A DNA stretch of 62,899 nt from Pirellula sp. Its GTDB lineage: Bacteria; Planctomycetota; Planctomycetia; Pirellulales; Pirellulaceae. Below, in pieces: positions 52,811 to 62,800 of this stretch. The notes below the pieces were generated by a model. It was not told the DNA's origin. It saw nothing but the letters and a program-made list of their open reading frames with translations, and made no database searches. Both the position numbers and the translations under genes were made by a program. How positions within the stretch are numbered: position 1 is the first letter of the stretch; every line of letters begins with the position of its first letter. The stretch is from the NCBI GenBank assembly GCA_021300155.1, contig JAJTID010000007.1:1-62899 (forward strand), read 5' to 3'.

Positions 52811-54094
52811 ATGCGTCGCAGAGTTGTTGTAACCGGTATCGGGATGGTGAACCCGTTGGGGCATGATGTCCATACCGTTTGGTCCGCACTGAAAGAGAGC
52901 AAGAGCGGCGTTGGTCAAATTTCTATCTTTGATCCCGCTGGCTATCCAACCACGATCGCTGCAGAAGTGAAGAACTGGGACGTTAGCAGATGCGGCGAAG
53001 ATCCGGCCCAATGGACTCATCGGGGCAGGCACACGCGTTTTGCCATCGGGGCTGCTCATCAGGCGATTCTTCAGTCAGGGATTCTTGATTCCAAAATCGA
53101 TCCCGTCCGTCTCGGTGTGTATATGGGCGCCGGCGAAGGAAATCAAGACTTTGTTAACTTTACGACAATGATGGCAGCCGCTGTCAAGGATGGTCCCTTC
53201 GACTTAGGCGCGTTCCTTCGCAAAGGTCGGGAAGTCCTAGATGTCAATGCAGAACTGGAACAAGAACCGAATATGCCAGCAGCGCACTTGGCTGCTCTCT
53301 TCGACGCCCAAGGTCCCAACTCCAATTGCTTGACCGCCTGTGCAGCGAGTAGCCAAGCTGTAGGGGAAGCGACCGAACTCATCCGATGCGGTGATGCCGA
53401 TGCGATGATCGCCGGCGGTGCGCACAGCATGATCCATCCCTTTGGACTGACGGGCTTTAGTCTCCTGACAACACTGTCTCAGAGAAACGAAGCACCGGAA
53501 CGAGCATCTCGTCCATTTGACAAAGAACGAGACGGATTCGTGTTGGGCGAAGGAGCCGCGATTGTCATTCTCGAAGAATACGAACACGCTCGTCGGCGGG
53601 GCGCGGAGATCTTTGGTGAGGTCCTAGGCTATGGCAGCACTGCCGATGCTTACCGAATCACCGACATTCACCCCGAAGGTCGGGGCGCTATCGGTTGCAT
53701 GCGAAATGCGATCGCGGACGCAAAACTCAATATAGATGAGATCGGTTACGTCAACGCCCACGGAACCAGCACTGCTGTAAACGACCGGACTGAAACGCTG
53801 GCGTGCAAAGGGGTCTTTGGCGATCTGGCCAAATCAATTCCAGTTTCGAGCACCAAAAGCATGATGGGGCACCTCATTGCAGCTGCGGGGGTTACCGAGA
53901 TGATTGTCTGCTTGATGGCGATTCGAGATGGAGTGCTTCCTCCAACAATCAACCAGGAAACTTCGGACCCTGACTGCGATTTGGATTATATTCCTAATGT
54001 GGCGAGACCTTCAAAAATCAAGGTTGCGCTGAACAACAGCTTTGGCTTCGGCGGTCAAAATGTGACACTTGCAGTTGGCCAATTGAGGAACTAA
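52811..54094 (+). CDS. beta-ketoacyl-ACP synthase II-like (FabF family)
   Basis: 427 residues with the Cys-His-His triad: LTACAASSQAVGEA (Cys about 178), NAHGTSTAVND (His about 317) and SSTKSMMGHLIAAAG (His about 353). The N-terminal RRVVVTGIGMVNPLGHDV is standard FabF. With the ACP and dehydratase it forms a partial type II set; a ketoreductase and a malonyl loader must come from elsewhere in the genome. Confidence 0.93.
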   Translation: MRRRVVVTGIGMVNPLGHDVHTVWSALKESKSGVGQISIFDPAGYPTTIAAEVKNWDVSRCGEDPAQWTHRGRHTRFAIGAAHQAILQSGILDSKIDPVRLGVYMGAGEGNQDFVNFTTMMAAAVKDGPFDLGAFLRKGREVLDVNAELEQEPNMPAAHLAALFDAQGPNSNCLTACAASSQAVGEATELIRCGDADAMIAGGAHSMIHPFGLTGFSLLTTLSQRNEAPERASRPFDKERDGFVLGEGAAIVILEEYEHARRRGAEIFGEVLGYGSTADAYRITDIHPEGRGAIGCMRNAIADAKLNIDEIGYVNAHGTSTAVNDRTETLACKGVFGDLAKSIPVSSTKSMMGHLIAAAGVTEMIVCLMAIRDGVLPPTINQETSDPDCDLDYIPNVARPSKIKVALNNSFGFGGQNVTLAVGQLRN

Positions 54095-54134
54095 TCGATT
54101 TCTAAAATCAAGGTGAGCGTACAATCGCAATCGA

Positions 54135-54539
54135 ATGTTAGCGACGAATGATGCCACGCTTCTGGCATACATTGAAGAAGCACTTCCGGTCGAGCAAATG
54201 GCTCGACTTGAAGAACAGTTGCGAAACGATTCGAGTCTACGTGAAAAGCTCGGCAATTTGATTGCGCAACGCGATAGCGGAGTACACTCAATTGGCGACA
54301 TTTGGCGCCGGCATCGTCTGAGCTGTGCGACTCGTGAAGAAATAGGTAGCTTTTTGCTTGGAGCAATGAGCGATGAAAAAATGGAGTACATTCGGTTTCA
54401 TATCGAAGTCGTTGGATGTCGATATTGTCGATCCAATTTGGATGACTTAGCCGCGAGCCATCATCAAGAAGCGGTGACTGCCCGTAGACGCAAATATTTT
54501 CAGAGCAGCGTTGGACGGCTGAAGAAATCAGAAGGTTAG
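54135..54539 (+). CDS. small putative regulatory protein
   Basis: 134 residues. The N-terminus (LLAYIEEALPVEQMARLEEQ) is a helical dimer-type segment like those found in zinc-finger anti-sigma proteins, followed by SCATREEIGSFLLGAMSDEK and the tail HIEVVGCRYCRSNLDDL, in which H-x6-C-x2-C could bind zinc. No transmembrane helix. It lies seven bases before the cold-shock-like gene and is probably co-transcribed. Function not known. Confidence 0.65.
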   Translation: MLATNDATLLAYIEEALPVEQMARLEEQLRNDSSLREKLGNLIAQRDSGVHSIGDIWRRHRLSCATREEIGSFLLGAMSDEKMEYIRFHIEVVGCRYCRSNLDDLAASHHQEAVTARRRKYFQSSVGRLKKSEG

Positions 54540-54546
54540 CAAGATC

Positions 54547-54924
54547 ATGCGAGTTGGAACGATAGTAACACTATTAGAAGAGAAGAAGTTCGGTTTCATT
54601 CGAACCGAACATTTTCGCGACGATGTCTTTTTTCATCAGTCCACTCTCCAAGGGATCCAGTTTCGACAGCTTGAAGTCGGTATGGAAGTGGAGTTTGAGA
54701 TCAACGAGATCTTGAGACTCGATGAACAGAAACTGGAGGCAACAGTCGTACAGTATGCGACTCGTCCTCTATCAAAGTCGCTCGCTCAACGACCGATGCG
54801 CGAATTGCTCGCAGCCCACCATCCTCGTGCGCGGCAGCGGAAACCCTCATGGCGTGAAAAGAAAGATGGTACACCGGATACTGAACTAGGGCCGAATCCC
54901 GATGCGACACAATCGGAAGATTAG
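54547..54924 (+). CDS. cold-shock-domain-like RNA-binding protein
   Basis: 125 residues. Residues about 1-66 form a cold-shock (OB-fold) domain: RVGTIVTLLEEKKFGFIRTE with RNP1-like KKFGFIR, then DDVFFHQSTLQ with RNP2-like DVFFHQS and GMEVEFEINE. The remaining residues are a basic and Pro-rich tail. Likely binds single-stranded RNA or DNA. Same strand as the upstream small gene. Confidence 0.8.
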   Translation: MRVGTIVTLLEEKKFGFIRTEHFRDDVFFHQSTLQGIQFRQLEVGMEVEFEINEILRLDEQKLEATVVQYATRPLSKSLAQRPMRELLAAHHPRARQRKPSWREKKDGTPDTELGPNPDATQSED

Positions 54925-54972
54925 CATCCGTTTCTGTTCACTTAGCAATTCGTAGCAATCGAGAAGTAAAAC

Positions 54973-56001
54973 ATGATCAAGGTCGGGCTTGCTGGTATAG
55001 GTTTCATGGGATGGATTCACCAACTGGCCTACCGTCGCTGCACGAGCGCGAAACTAGCCGCCTTCTGTTCGCGCGATGCCAAGAAACGAGCGGGTGACTG
55101 GCGAGGGATTCAAGGAAATTTCGGACCACCCGGTGAACAGATTTCCATCGATGGAATCGACGTCACTTCCACCTTAGAAGAATTGGTGCGTTCACCTGAG
55201 ATCGATGTCATCGACATTTGCTTGCCTCCTCATTTGCATACCGACGCGGCACTTCTCGCGATCGAGCATGGGAAAGATGTATTCTGCGAGAAGCCCCTCG
55301 CGTTGAATGGCAGCGATTGCAATCGCATCATGGATGCTGCGAAAGCGAACGGTCGATTGGTCATGGTCGCGCATGTGCTGCCCTACATGGGGGCATTCGC
55401 CTACGCCAGCGAAGTCGTCCGGCTTGGGACGTATGGCAAGCCGATAGGTGGATACTTCAAGCGAGTGATTTCCGATCCGACATGGATTCCAGATTTTTAC
55501 GATCCCGACCGAGTCGGGGGGCCGCTCGTCGATTTGCATGTTCACGATCTTCATTGGATTCAACTGTTGTTTGGCAAACCCAAAAGCGTCGAGGCCGTCG
55601 GAAGAATGCGAGGCAAAGTCGCAGAGTATGTTCACGTTCTCTACCGCTTTGATTCGCCAGATGTATGCGTGTCCAGTTCGTCTGGGGTTATCGATGCACC
55701 GGGCAGACCCTTCACCCATGGCTTTGAATTGCAATTGGAACAAGCCATGTTGCATCACGAGTTCGGCGCCTTTTCCGATAGAGCCGAGACCTTTCCATTG
55801 AAGATTGCCACTCGCGACGGTCAAGTAATTCGACCAGAGCTCCCAGCCAGTGACGATATTGATGCGTTTGTCGGGGAGATCGAAGACATGGCGATGAGCG
55901 TAAAGACGAGAACAATCGCACCGCGACTTTCTGGCCAATTGGCCTGTGAAGCGGTCGAGCTGGCGCTACAAATCCAAGATCAATTGCTTTCCCGAACTTG
56001 A
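54973..56001 (+). CDS. Gfo/Idh/MocA-family oxidoreductase
   Basis: 342 residues. N-terminal Rossmann fold with GLAGIGFMGWIHQLAY (about 5-20), the family EKPLA (about 105-109), and the C-terminal alpha/beta domain with LVDLHVHDLHWIQLLFG (about 180-196), in which the catalytic His is seen. Acts on sugars or inositols with NAD(P). No signal peptide, so cytoplasmic. Substrate unknown. Confidence 0.88.
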   Translation: MIKVGLAGIGFMGWIHQLAYRRCTSAKLAAFCSRDAKKRAGDWRGIQGNFGPPGEQISIDGIDVTSTLEELVRSPEIDVIDICLPPHLHTDAALLAIEHGKDVFCEKPLALNGSDCNRIMDAAKANGRLVMVAHVLPYMGAFAYASEVVRLGTYGKPIGGYFKRVISDPTWIPDFYDPDRVGGPLVDLHVHDLHWIQLLFGKPKSVEAVGRMRGKVAEYVHVLYRFDSPDVCVSSSSGVIDAPGRPFTHGFELQLEQAMLHHEFGAFSDRAETFPLKIATRDGQVIRPELPASDDIDAFVGEIEDMAMSVKTRTIAPRLSGQLACEAVELALQIQDQLLSRT

Positions 56002-56012
56002 ATGCCTAGGCC

Positions 56013-57353
56013 TTGAGCATGACACCTTTGGCTACTAAGTCGTTCGCCGTGAGATCGAAGCCAATCTGGTTAAGCTTGGTTTGCATGGCGATGATTCTTC
56101 GTGCGCAAGCTATCTCGCAAGACATAACGCAGACCGAGCAAGGTTTCAACAAGCTGACAACGTCGCGGATTTCGATCATCACCGATCTCGAATTGGATGA
56201 TGAACTTAAGCGTTGGCCTGTTTATCTGGATCAAGCCATCGAACAATGGAAAACGGTATTCGCACCCGTACCCATCAAACTAGAAGGGCTCCAGACGACC
56301 GTCTACTTGATCGGTGACAAGGCGAAGTGGCAAAGGCTTGGGTTGTTAGATCAATTACCCAACTTGATCGATGGCTACCAAGCGGGAGACCAACTCTACG
56401 TGGTCGATCAACCATCGACCTATTATCGACGATTATTGTTCCTTCATGAAGCGACCCATTGGATCATGTACCGCTGGCAGGGTGGTGCCGGATCTCCATG
56501 GCTCATGGAAGGGATGGCCGATTATCAGGGAACACACGAACTGCGAGAAGGTCGTCTTCGATTGGGCTTCTTTCCTTCGCGCGCAGACCAGGTTCCCTAT
56601 TGGGGGCGGTTGCGATTGATCAGCGATACCATGAACAAATCTTCTGCGCCGAAGCTTTCAGAGATCGTTGCATTTCGAGATATGCAAGAACGACGCATGG
56701 AACGCTATTCCTGGAGTTGGGCCGCGTGTACTTTTTTCGCGACGCATCCTGAACTGCGGGACGATTTTCAGCATCTCTATCGTGGGCAGTTGGACTACAG
56801 TTTCGAATCATCAGCCCGCTGGTTGCGTGCTTTAGAAAACGATTGGAAGAAATTGTCGATACAGTGGCGATGCTTCGTTGACGATCTCGACTATGGGATG
56901 GACTTGACACGCTCGGCGCTGGAGTGGGGATCTTTGGAGAGCCGTTTGTTGACTCAGGGTGAAGAAAGTGATTTCATGCTTAGCGCAGATAGAGGATGGC
57001 AGTCGATCGGTATTCTTCTGGAGTCCGGCGAATCGATCGAACTCAGCGCAGAGGGGCGAGTTGTCGTTCGAGAATTCGCCGATGGGAAGAAATGGTCGTC
57101 CGAGCCACCGGGACTCACGGTGGAGTATCATCGTGGCAAACCTCTGGGCTGTTTGATCGGCGTGTTGGCTTCTGTGGAGCAGGAGCAGCCCAGCGCATGT
57201 TGGGAGACCGTGCGTATTGGGAAGCGAGCAGTGCTAAAGGCTTCACAGAAATCGATTCTGCTTCTGAAGATAAACGAATCTTCCCAAGACTTGGCGGATA
57301 ACCAGGGAACGTTCAATGTTTCGATTCGCAAAGCGGGCAGGCTAAAGGAATAG
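56013..57353 (+). CDS. exported gluzincin-type metallopeptidase-like protein
   Basis: 446 residues with a signal peptide (about 1-35, from GTG/ATG-rich N-terminus; cleavage after AQA). The zinc motif HEATH (H-E-x-x-H) lies in LFLHEATHWIMYRW (about 143-156), and the third ligand Glu is probably in PWLMEGMADYQG (about 163-174), the DUF1570/peptidase-MA-like layout. The C-terminal part (about 310-446) is beta-rich and may be an accessory domain. A secreted protease or peptidoglycan- or glycoprotein-processing enzyme. It follows the oxidoreductase by 11 bases. Confidence 0.75.
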   Translation: MSMTPLATKSFAVRSKPIWLSLVCMAMILRAQAISQDITQTEQGFNKLTTSRISIITDLELDDELKRWPVYLDQAIEQWKTVFAPVPIKLEGLQTTVYLIGDKAKWQRLGLLDQLPNLIDGYQAGDQLYVVDQPSTYYRRLLFLHEATHWIMYRWQGGAGSPWLMEGMADYQGTHELREGRLRLGFFPSRADQVPYWGRLRLISDTMNKSSAPKLSEIVAFRDMQERRMERYSWSWAACTFFATHPELRDDFQHLYRGQLDYSFESSARWLRALENDWKKLSIQWRCFVDDLDYGMDLTRSALEWGSLESRLLTQGEESDFMLSADRGWQSIGILLESGESIELSAEGRVVVREFADGKKWSSEPPGLTVEYHRGKPLGCLIGVLASVEQEQPSACWETVRIGKRAVLKASQKSILLLKINESSQDLADNQGTFNVSIRKAGRLKE

Positions 57354-57485
57354 AGTGCAAAGCGATTGCCGTTATTTATGTGTTTTGTTCTGCTGGAGCG
57401 AAGGTAAAATGACAAACTGAGGCTTTTTACCATAGCACTAATTCACTGCTTGTTTTTTGCCTACGCATACTTTTGGCGTTAATAG

Positions 57486-58088
57486 ATGATATTGCTGATC
57501 GATAACTACGATTCGTTTACTTACAATATTGTCCAACGATTGGGAGAGATCGATCCCTCTCTGGATGTGCAGATTTATAGAAACGATGAGATTTCGTTGG
57601 AGGACATTCGGCGACTGCAACCGGAACGGATCATTTTGTCCCCTGGGCCATGTACACCGAATGAAGCCGGAATCTGCGTTCCTGTCATTGAGCAACTTCA
57701 TCGGGAGTTACCGATTCTCGGCGTTTGTCTGGGGCATCAATCGATCGGACAAGCGTTTGGTGGACGGATTGTGCGAGCTCCCGCACTAATGCACGGGAAG
57801 ACGGACCGTATTTTCCACGACAATCGTGGGATGTTCGCCGGGTTAAACAACCCTTTTATCGCTACACGTTATCATTCTCTCGTCATTCAGCCCGAAAGTC
57901 TTCCAGAAAGCTTAGAGGTTTCCGCTTGGGTAGACGACTCTTTGGGAAACCGGATTATCATGGGAGTGCGACATCGACAGTACGCCGTTGAAGGATGGCA
58001 GTTCCACCCAGAGAGCTTTTTGACGGAACCAGGGCCAACCCTTTTGGAGCGGTTCCTAACTTGGAATGGTCCTGTCGCTGCGGTATGA
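57486..58088 (+). CDS. anthranilate/para-aminobenzoate synthase glutaminase subunit (TrpG/PabA)
   Basis: 200 residues. Class I glutamine amidotransferase with nucleophile Cys in GVCLGHQSIGQ (about 80-90) and the His-Glu pair in WQFHPESFL (about 170-178); LLIDNYDSFTYNI at the start is typical. Supplies ammonia to chorismate-using TrpE or PabB, neither of which is in the window, so whether it serves tryptophan, folate or both is open. It precedes aroDE by 57 bases. Confidence 0.93.
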   Translation: MILLIDNYDSFTYNIVQRLGEIDPSLDVQIYRNDEISLEDIRRLQPERIILSPGPCTPNEAGICVPVIEQLHRELPILGVCLGHQSIGQAFGGRIVRAPALMHGKTDRIFHDNRGMFAGLNNPFIATRYHSLVIQPESLPESLEVSAWVDDSLGNRIIMGVRHRQYAVEGWQFHPESFLTEPGPTLLERFLTWNGPVAAV

Positions 58089-58145
58089 TCCCGTTCGACT
58101 GTGTGAACTTCCTTTTCTTTCCCATCTCTAATTCGCCTTAACAGC

Positions 58146-59678
58146 ATGCTTTGCGTTACCGTAGCTCGAACTCGTCATAAACACACGATTGCCGAACATC
58201 AACAGGTCGCGGAGCTAGGCGCTAAACTGGTGGAGCTGCGCCTAGACTACATCGGTCGGAGCATTGACTTAGGAAGACTTCTTAAGGATCGGCCAACACC
58301 AGTAGTCGTTACCTGTCGGCGCCGGGAAGATGGAGGCAGATGGGAACGTACCGAAGAAGAGCGGCTCATGCTGCTGCGATCCGCAATCGCAATGGGAATC
58401 GAATACGTGGATCTCGAGGAAGACACTGCGAAAAAGATCCCTCGTTATGGCAAGACAAAACGGATTGTCAGTCTTCATAATTTCGAAGGCACGCCGGACG
58501 ATCTTGAGGACTTGCATAGCACTCTTGCTAAAGTTGACGCGGACATCGTTAAGATCGCTGTTCAAGCGAATTCGTTTCGCGATACTGCAAGGATGCTTTA
58601 TCTGATGCGCAGTGCGCAAGTGCCGACGATTGGAATCAGTATGGGTGACTTTGGAACACCCACGCGGATATTAGGAACTCGATACAACGCTCCTTTTACG
58701 TATTGCGTTTTCAATTCCGATCGACGCGTGGCGCCAGGTCAATTGAGTTTCGATCAGATGACCAACGTTTATCGAGCAGAGTCTATTGGACCAGAGACCC
58801 AGCTGTTTGGTGTAGTAGCCGACCCAGTCGCTCATTCTTACAGTCCTCTGATTCATAATGCTTCGTTTTTGGCGCACAACTTGGATTGTCGTTATATTCC
58901 CTTTCGTGTCGCAGCGGACGAATTGGACTTCTTTTTGAAGTGGTGCAAACAGGAGAAGATCGGTGGACTCAGTGTGACCATACCGCACAAGCAATCGATC
59001 CTTCCGATGTTGACACAAGCGGAGTCAGCTGCGCAAGGTATCGGCGCATGCAATACGGTTGTCTTCTCGGGTGAAGAGATGGTGGGATACAACACCGACT
59101 ATCGCGCTGCAATGGACTGTTTGACAGAAGCGTATTCGAAGATGACGGGAAAGGCAGACCCATTCGAAAAAGCGGCCGTGCTCATTCTCGGCAACGGAGG
59201 CGTGGCTCGTGCCGTCGCGTACGGGCTAGCACAACGTCGCGCATTGATAACGATCACTGGCCGAAATGCGAACGCTTCACAAAAACTCGCAAACGAACTC
59301 AGTGGTAAGGCGATTTCATGGAACGATCGCCATTTGGTGACTCCCGACATTTTAGTAAACGGCACGCCGGTGGGTATGTTCCCCGAGATGGACGACACGC
59401 CATTTCAGACTAGCAATTTGACCGGCAAAACGCTCGTCTTCGATACGATTTATAATCCAGAACAAACATTGTTCATCAAGGGCGCGAGAGCTTCGCAGTG
59501 TCCCGTCGTGACAGGATTGCAGATGTTTGTACGTCAAGCTGCGTATCAGTATCGACTCTTTACGGGGAAAGAGCCTCCAGTCGATGTTATGGTCAAAACG
59601 ATCAAGAAAGCGATATCCCCTGTTAATTATAAAGACATCGAAGACGAAGACGAGGAAGACTCGAAGTTCGATTTCTAG
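58146..59678 (+). CDS. aroDE: fused 3-dehydroquinate dehydratase / shikimate dehydrogenase
   Basis: Catalyses two successive shikimate-pathway steps. 510 residues. Residues about 1-215: type I dehydroquinase with the Schiff-base Lys in VKIAVQ and the His in SLHNFEGTP; residues about 220-490: shikimate dehydrogenase with HSYSPLIHN, the catalytic Lys in TIPHK, the Asp in YNTDYRAA and NADP motif LGNGGVARAVAYGLAQR. A fusion of this kind is known in planctomycetes and plants. The acidic C-terminal tail (IEDEDEEDSKFDF) is not part of either fold. Confidence 0.94.
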   Translation: MLCVTVARTRHKHTIAEHQQVAELGAKLVELRLDYIGRSIDLGRLLKDRPTPVVVTCRRREDGGRWERTEEERLMLLRSAIAMGIEYVDLEEDTAKKIPRYGKTKRIVSLHNFEGTPDDLEDLHSTLAKVDADIVKIAVQANSFRDTARMLYLMRSAQVPTIGISMGDFGTPTRILGTRYNAPFTYCVFNSDRRVAPGQLSFDQMTNVYRAESIGPETQLFGVVADPVAHSYSPLIHNASFLAHNLDCRYIPFRVAADELDFFLKWCKQEKIGGLSVTIPHKQSILPMLTQAESAAQGIGACNTVVFSGEEMVGYNTDYRAAMDCLTEAYSKMTGKADPFEKAAVLILGNGGVARAVAYGLAQRRALITITGRNANASQKLANELSGKAISWNDRHLVTPDILVNGTPVGMFPEMDDTPFQTSNLTGKTLVFDTIYNPEQTLFIKGARASQCPVVTGLQMFVRQAAYQYRLFTGKEPPVDVMVKTIKKAISPVNYKDIEDEDEEDSKFDF

Positions 59679-59696
59679 GCGCTATCGGTTTTTCTA

Positions 59697-59715
59697 CAGA
59701 CCACACTGTGGTCTG
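59697..59715. repeat. perfect inverted repeat after aroDE
   Basis: CAGACCACA, one C, TGTGGTCTG. As RNA it gives a 7-bp stem with a five-base loop, 18 bases after the aroDE stop. No T-run follows, so it may be an operator for the downstream glycosidase gene or an RNA processing signal instead of a terminator. Confidence 0.55.
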
Positions 59716-59869
59716 AGGACCCCACGAGCTTTTCGCAACGCAGAATTTCGAATACTTCGAATCAGCGAAAGTTTGGTTCTCGTCGCTCATGGACGCGGTA
59801 TAGTATTCATTGCTGATTCTTCGGGTAGACGTTCTCCTCGTTGCTATTCGCCTCGTGACATTGCCAAAA

Positions 59870-62647
59870 ATGACTATCCCAGCTTCTGGTATCGCCTCTA
59901 TGTGTTTCCCTGCGTCCGAAGAACTGAGACGCACCGTCGAGCACCAACGATTGGTCGATTCCAGACAACGATCTGCCAATTGGCAGCGCTGGGGATCTTA
60001 TCTTTCGGAACGCCAATGGGGTACGGTACGAGAGGACTATTCAGAGAACCAAGATGCATGGTTCTTTCTGCCCCACGATCACGCGCGATCTCGAGCCTAT
60101 CGATGGGGAGAAGATGGATTGCTGGGAATCTGTGACCGGCAAGGTCGATTGTGTTTTTCGTTCGCTTTCTGGAATACACGCGATCCTATTCTCAAGGAGA
60201 GATTTTTTGGACTCTCAGGCCCAGAAGGAAACCACGGCGAGGATGTCAAGGAGTGCTATTACTACCTGGATGCGACGCCTACTCATTCTTACATGAAGGG
60301 ACTTTACAAGTATCCACAATCGCGATTCCCTTACGATGAACTCGGCAAGATCAATCGATCTAGATCACGCGAAGAAGATGAGTATGAGCTAGCGGATTCG
60401 AAGATCTTTGACAACGATGCCTACTTTGATTGTCAGATCGAGTATTGCAAATCGCAACCTGACGATATCTTGATTCGCCTTACGATTAGCAACCGAGGAA
60501 AAGCTCCAGCTGTTGTTCATGTTCTACCACAGTTGTGGTTTCATAACTCCTGGATCTGGGGGTGTACTCATGACGGTTGTGAGATGAAGCCTCGCATGAA
60601 ACTGCACCGACCGCCCACAGAGCCCGCGGGTGTTGTCACATGCGACCATGAGACACTCGGGCTCTTTGAATTCCGCGTCGAATCCGAGCAGCATCAACTC
60701 AAACCTCGCTGGCTGTTCACCGAGAACGAAACCAATCCAAATCGGCACCCGGGAGCGCCCACATCCGGTACGTACTTCAAAGATGCGTTCCATTCGTATG
60801 TAGTCGATGGGGCGATGAACGGTGTCGATACTCGAACGTCTGGAACGAAGTGCGCTGCACATTACGTTGCAATCATCGATCCGGACCAGCCTTTGGTTTT
60901 GCGTTGTAGGCTATCCGGAAAAGATGCCAGCCAGGCTCTGGAGGTCCCTTTGACTGGCGTTCACTTCGGGCAAATGAAAATCGACAATTCGTTCGACGAT
61001 ATCTTCAAGGAGCGAATCCGAGAAGCGGATGACTTTTACCTGCATATCATCCCCAGTAACTTACCGGCGGAACAGAAAAGCATCGCGAGGCAGGCGTACG
61101 CAGGATTGTTATGGACCAAACAGTTTTACTACTATGTCGTCGATTCTTGGATCCATGGTGATCCAAATTCATCGCCCGTCCCGTCGGGACGAACGCAAGG
61201 GCGCAATCGAGATTGGTTGCATCTTTTCAATCGCGATGTGATATCGATGCCCGATAAATGGGAATACCCCTGGTATGCCGCTTGGGATTTGGCCTTCCAT
61301 ATGATCCCAATGGCGAGAATCGATGCGGAGTTTGCAAAGAGCCAACTTGTACTTTTTTTGCGGGAATGGTACATGCATCCGAATGGTCAGATTCCTGCTT
61401 ACGAATGGGCTCTAAGCGATGTGAATCCGCCCGTTCATGCATGGGCATGCTGGCAAGTGTATAAGATCAGTGGCGACCGCGAGTTTTTGGCTAGAACATT
61501 TCAAAAACTGTTGCTGAACTTCACGTGGTGGGTCAACCGAAAAGACGAGCGAGGCCAGCATGTCTTCAGTGGAGGATTTCTCGGGCTCGACAATATTGGG
61601 GTCTTTGATCGAAGCAAACCGCTCCCAGGTGGTGGGACGTTGGATCAAGCAGACGCGACCGCGTGGATGGCGTTCTATTGCGGATGCATGCTGCAGATGG
61701 CATTGGAGTTAGCAGAAGAAAGCCAAGCCTACTCCGACATGGCGAGTAAGTTTTTTGAACATTACGTTGAAATTTCGGAAGCCATGAATACGCTTCACGG
61801 CACTGGTCTTTGGGAAGAACAGGATGGTTTTTACTACGACCATTTGTTCCGCGACAATCAAAGCACGGCAATGCGGGTACGGTCGTTAGTCGGCCTGATA
61901 CCTCTTTGTACCAACGTTACAATTTATGAATCTAAGATCAATAAGCTCCCAGGATTTAAGCGTCGCATGAATTGGTTCTTGAAGAATCGACCTGAGATGG
62001 CCAAGTATATGTCGTACATGGAGCAGTTTTGCCCAAAAGATTCGAAGGCTGGCATGCGCCTGCTTGCAATCCCTTCACCGGAGCGTTTTCGTCGACTGTT
62101 GAATTATATGCTAGATGAAAATGAGTTCCTATCACCGTTCGGAATTCGTTCCCTCTCCGCAGTACACAAAGAAAAGCCTTTCGTATTCGAGCACGTCGGG
62201 GGACGTGAGGCGGTGGGGTACGTTCCTGGCGAAAGCAACACTGCCATGTTCGGCGGCAATAGCAACTGGAGAGGACCTGTTTGGTTTCCATTGAACTACC
62301 TCATCGTGCAATCCCTTCGCGAATACCATGAGTTTTACGGCGACTCTTTCAAAGCGGAGTGCCCGACGGGGTCCGGAGTTCAGATGAATCTCCGCGAAGT
62401 CGCTGACGAAATTGAGCGGCGTTTAGTAAGCCTTTTTGTCGCCGACGAGTCGGGCGCACGGCCATGTCATGGAACCGAGAGTCAGTATCGCGAAAAGGAA
62501 GATTGGAAGGATCTAGTTTTGTTTTACGAATATTTCCACGGTGATAACGGCAAAGGCCTAGGTGCCAGCCATCAAACGGGATGGACGGCGCTGGTCGCAA
62601 CGATGTTAGAGCATCAAGCCAGTTGCCGTCAGAATAAAGGGAGGTAA
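59870..62647 (+). CDS. large GH63-type (MGH1-like) glycosidase
   Basis: About 925 residues from ATG 59870. The conserved region starts at RRTVEHQRLVDSRQRSANWQ. An N-terminal beta-sandwich (about 20-380) leads to the (alpha/alpha)6-barrel (about 400-910), with YPWYAAWDLAFHMIPMARID carrying the candidate catalytic Asp and later GNSNWRGPVWFPLNYLI. This is the mannosylglycerate-hydrolase/GH63-like family: it probably cleaves alpha-glucosides such as glucosylglycerate, trehalose-like or mannosylglycerate solutes. No signal peptide. Osmolyte turnover is an inference. Confidence 0.85.
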   Translation: MTIPASGIASMCFPASEELRRTVEHQRLVDSRQRSANWQRWGSYLSERQWGTVREDYSENQDAWFFLPHDHARSRAYRWGEDGLLGICDRQGRLCFSFAFWNTRDPILKERFFGLSGPEGNHGEDVKECYYYLDATPTHSYMKGLYKYPQSRFPYDELGKINRSRSREEDEYELADSKIFDNDAYFDCQIEYCKSQPDDILIRLTISNRGKAPAVVHVLPQLWFHNSWIWGCTHDGCEMKPRMKLHRPPTEPAGVVTCDHETLGLFEFRVESEQHQLKPRWLFTENETNPNRHPGAPTSGTYFKDAFHSYVVDGAMNGVDTRTSGTKCAAHYVAIIDPDQPLVLRCRLSGKDASQALEVPLTGVHFGQMKIDNSFDDIFKERIREADDFYLHIIPSNLPAEQKSIARQAYAGLLWTKQFYYYVVDSWIHGDPNSSPVPSGRTQGRNRDWLHLFNRDVISMPDKWEYPWYAAWDLAFHMIPMARIDAEFAKSQLVLFLREWYMHPNGQIPAYEWALSDVNPPVHAWACWQVYKISGDREFLARTFQKLLLNFTWWVNRKDERGQHVFSGGFLGLDNIGVFDRSKPLPGGGTLDQADATAWMAFYCGCMLQMALELAEESQAYSDMASKFFEHYVEISEAMNTLHGTGLWEEQDGFYYDHLFRDNQSTAMRVRSLVGLIPLCTNVTIYESKINKLPGFKRRMNWFLKNRPEMAKYMSYMEQFCPKDSKAGMRLLAIPSPERFRRLLNYMLDENEFLSPFGIRSLSAVHKEKPFVFEHVGGREAVGYVPGESNTAMFGGNSNWRGPVWFPLNYLIVQSLREYHEFYGDSFKAECPTGSGVQMNLREVADEIERRLVSLFVADESGARPCHGTESQYREKEDWKDLVLFYEYFHGDNGKGLGASHQTGWTALVATMLEHQASCRQNKGR

Positions 62648-62800
62648 GCCGTTGAGGTTGCAGTTATCGGAAGAGCCGATTGCAATGAAAAGCAAGCTCG
62701 TCGTTCGCTCTAGGCTGGTCCTCTGAAGGCCCTAGATTAGATCATTCAAGCAAAGCACTGTGAGCGTCCGGCCAACCGCATCTTGACAGGGGACGTGGGG

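Noticed and set aside
59697-59715. Rho-independent terminator after aroDE
   Set aside because: The inverted repeat is perfect but no T-run follows on the plus strand; kept as an inverted repeat only.
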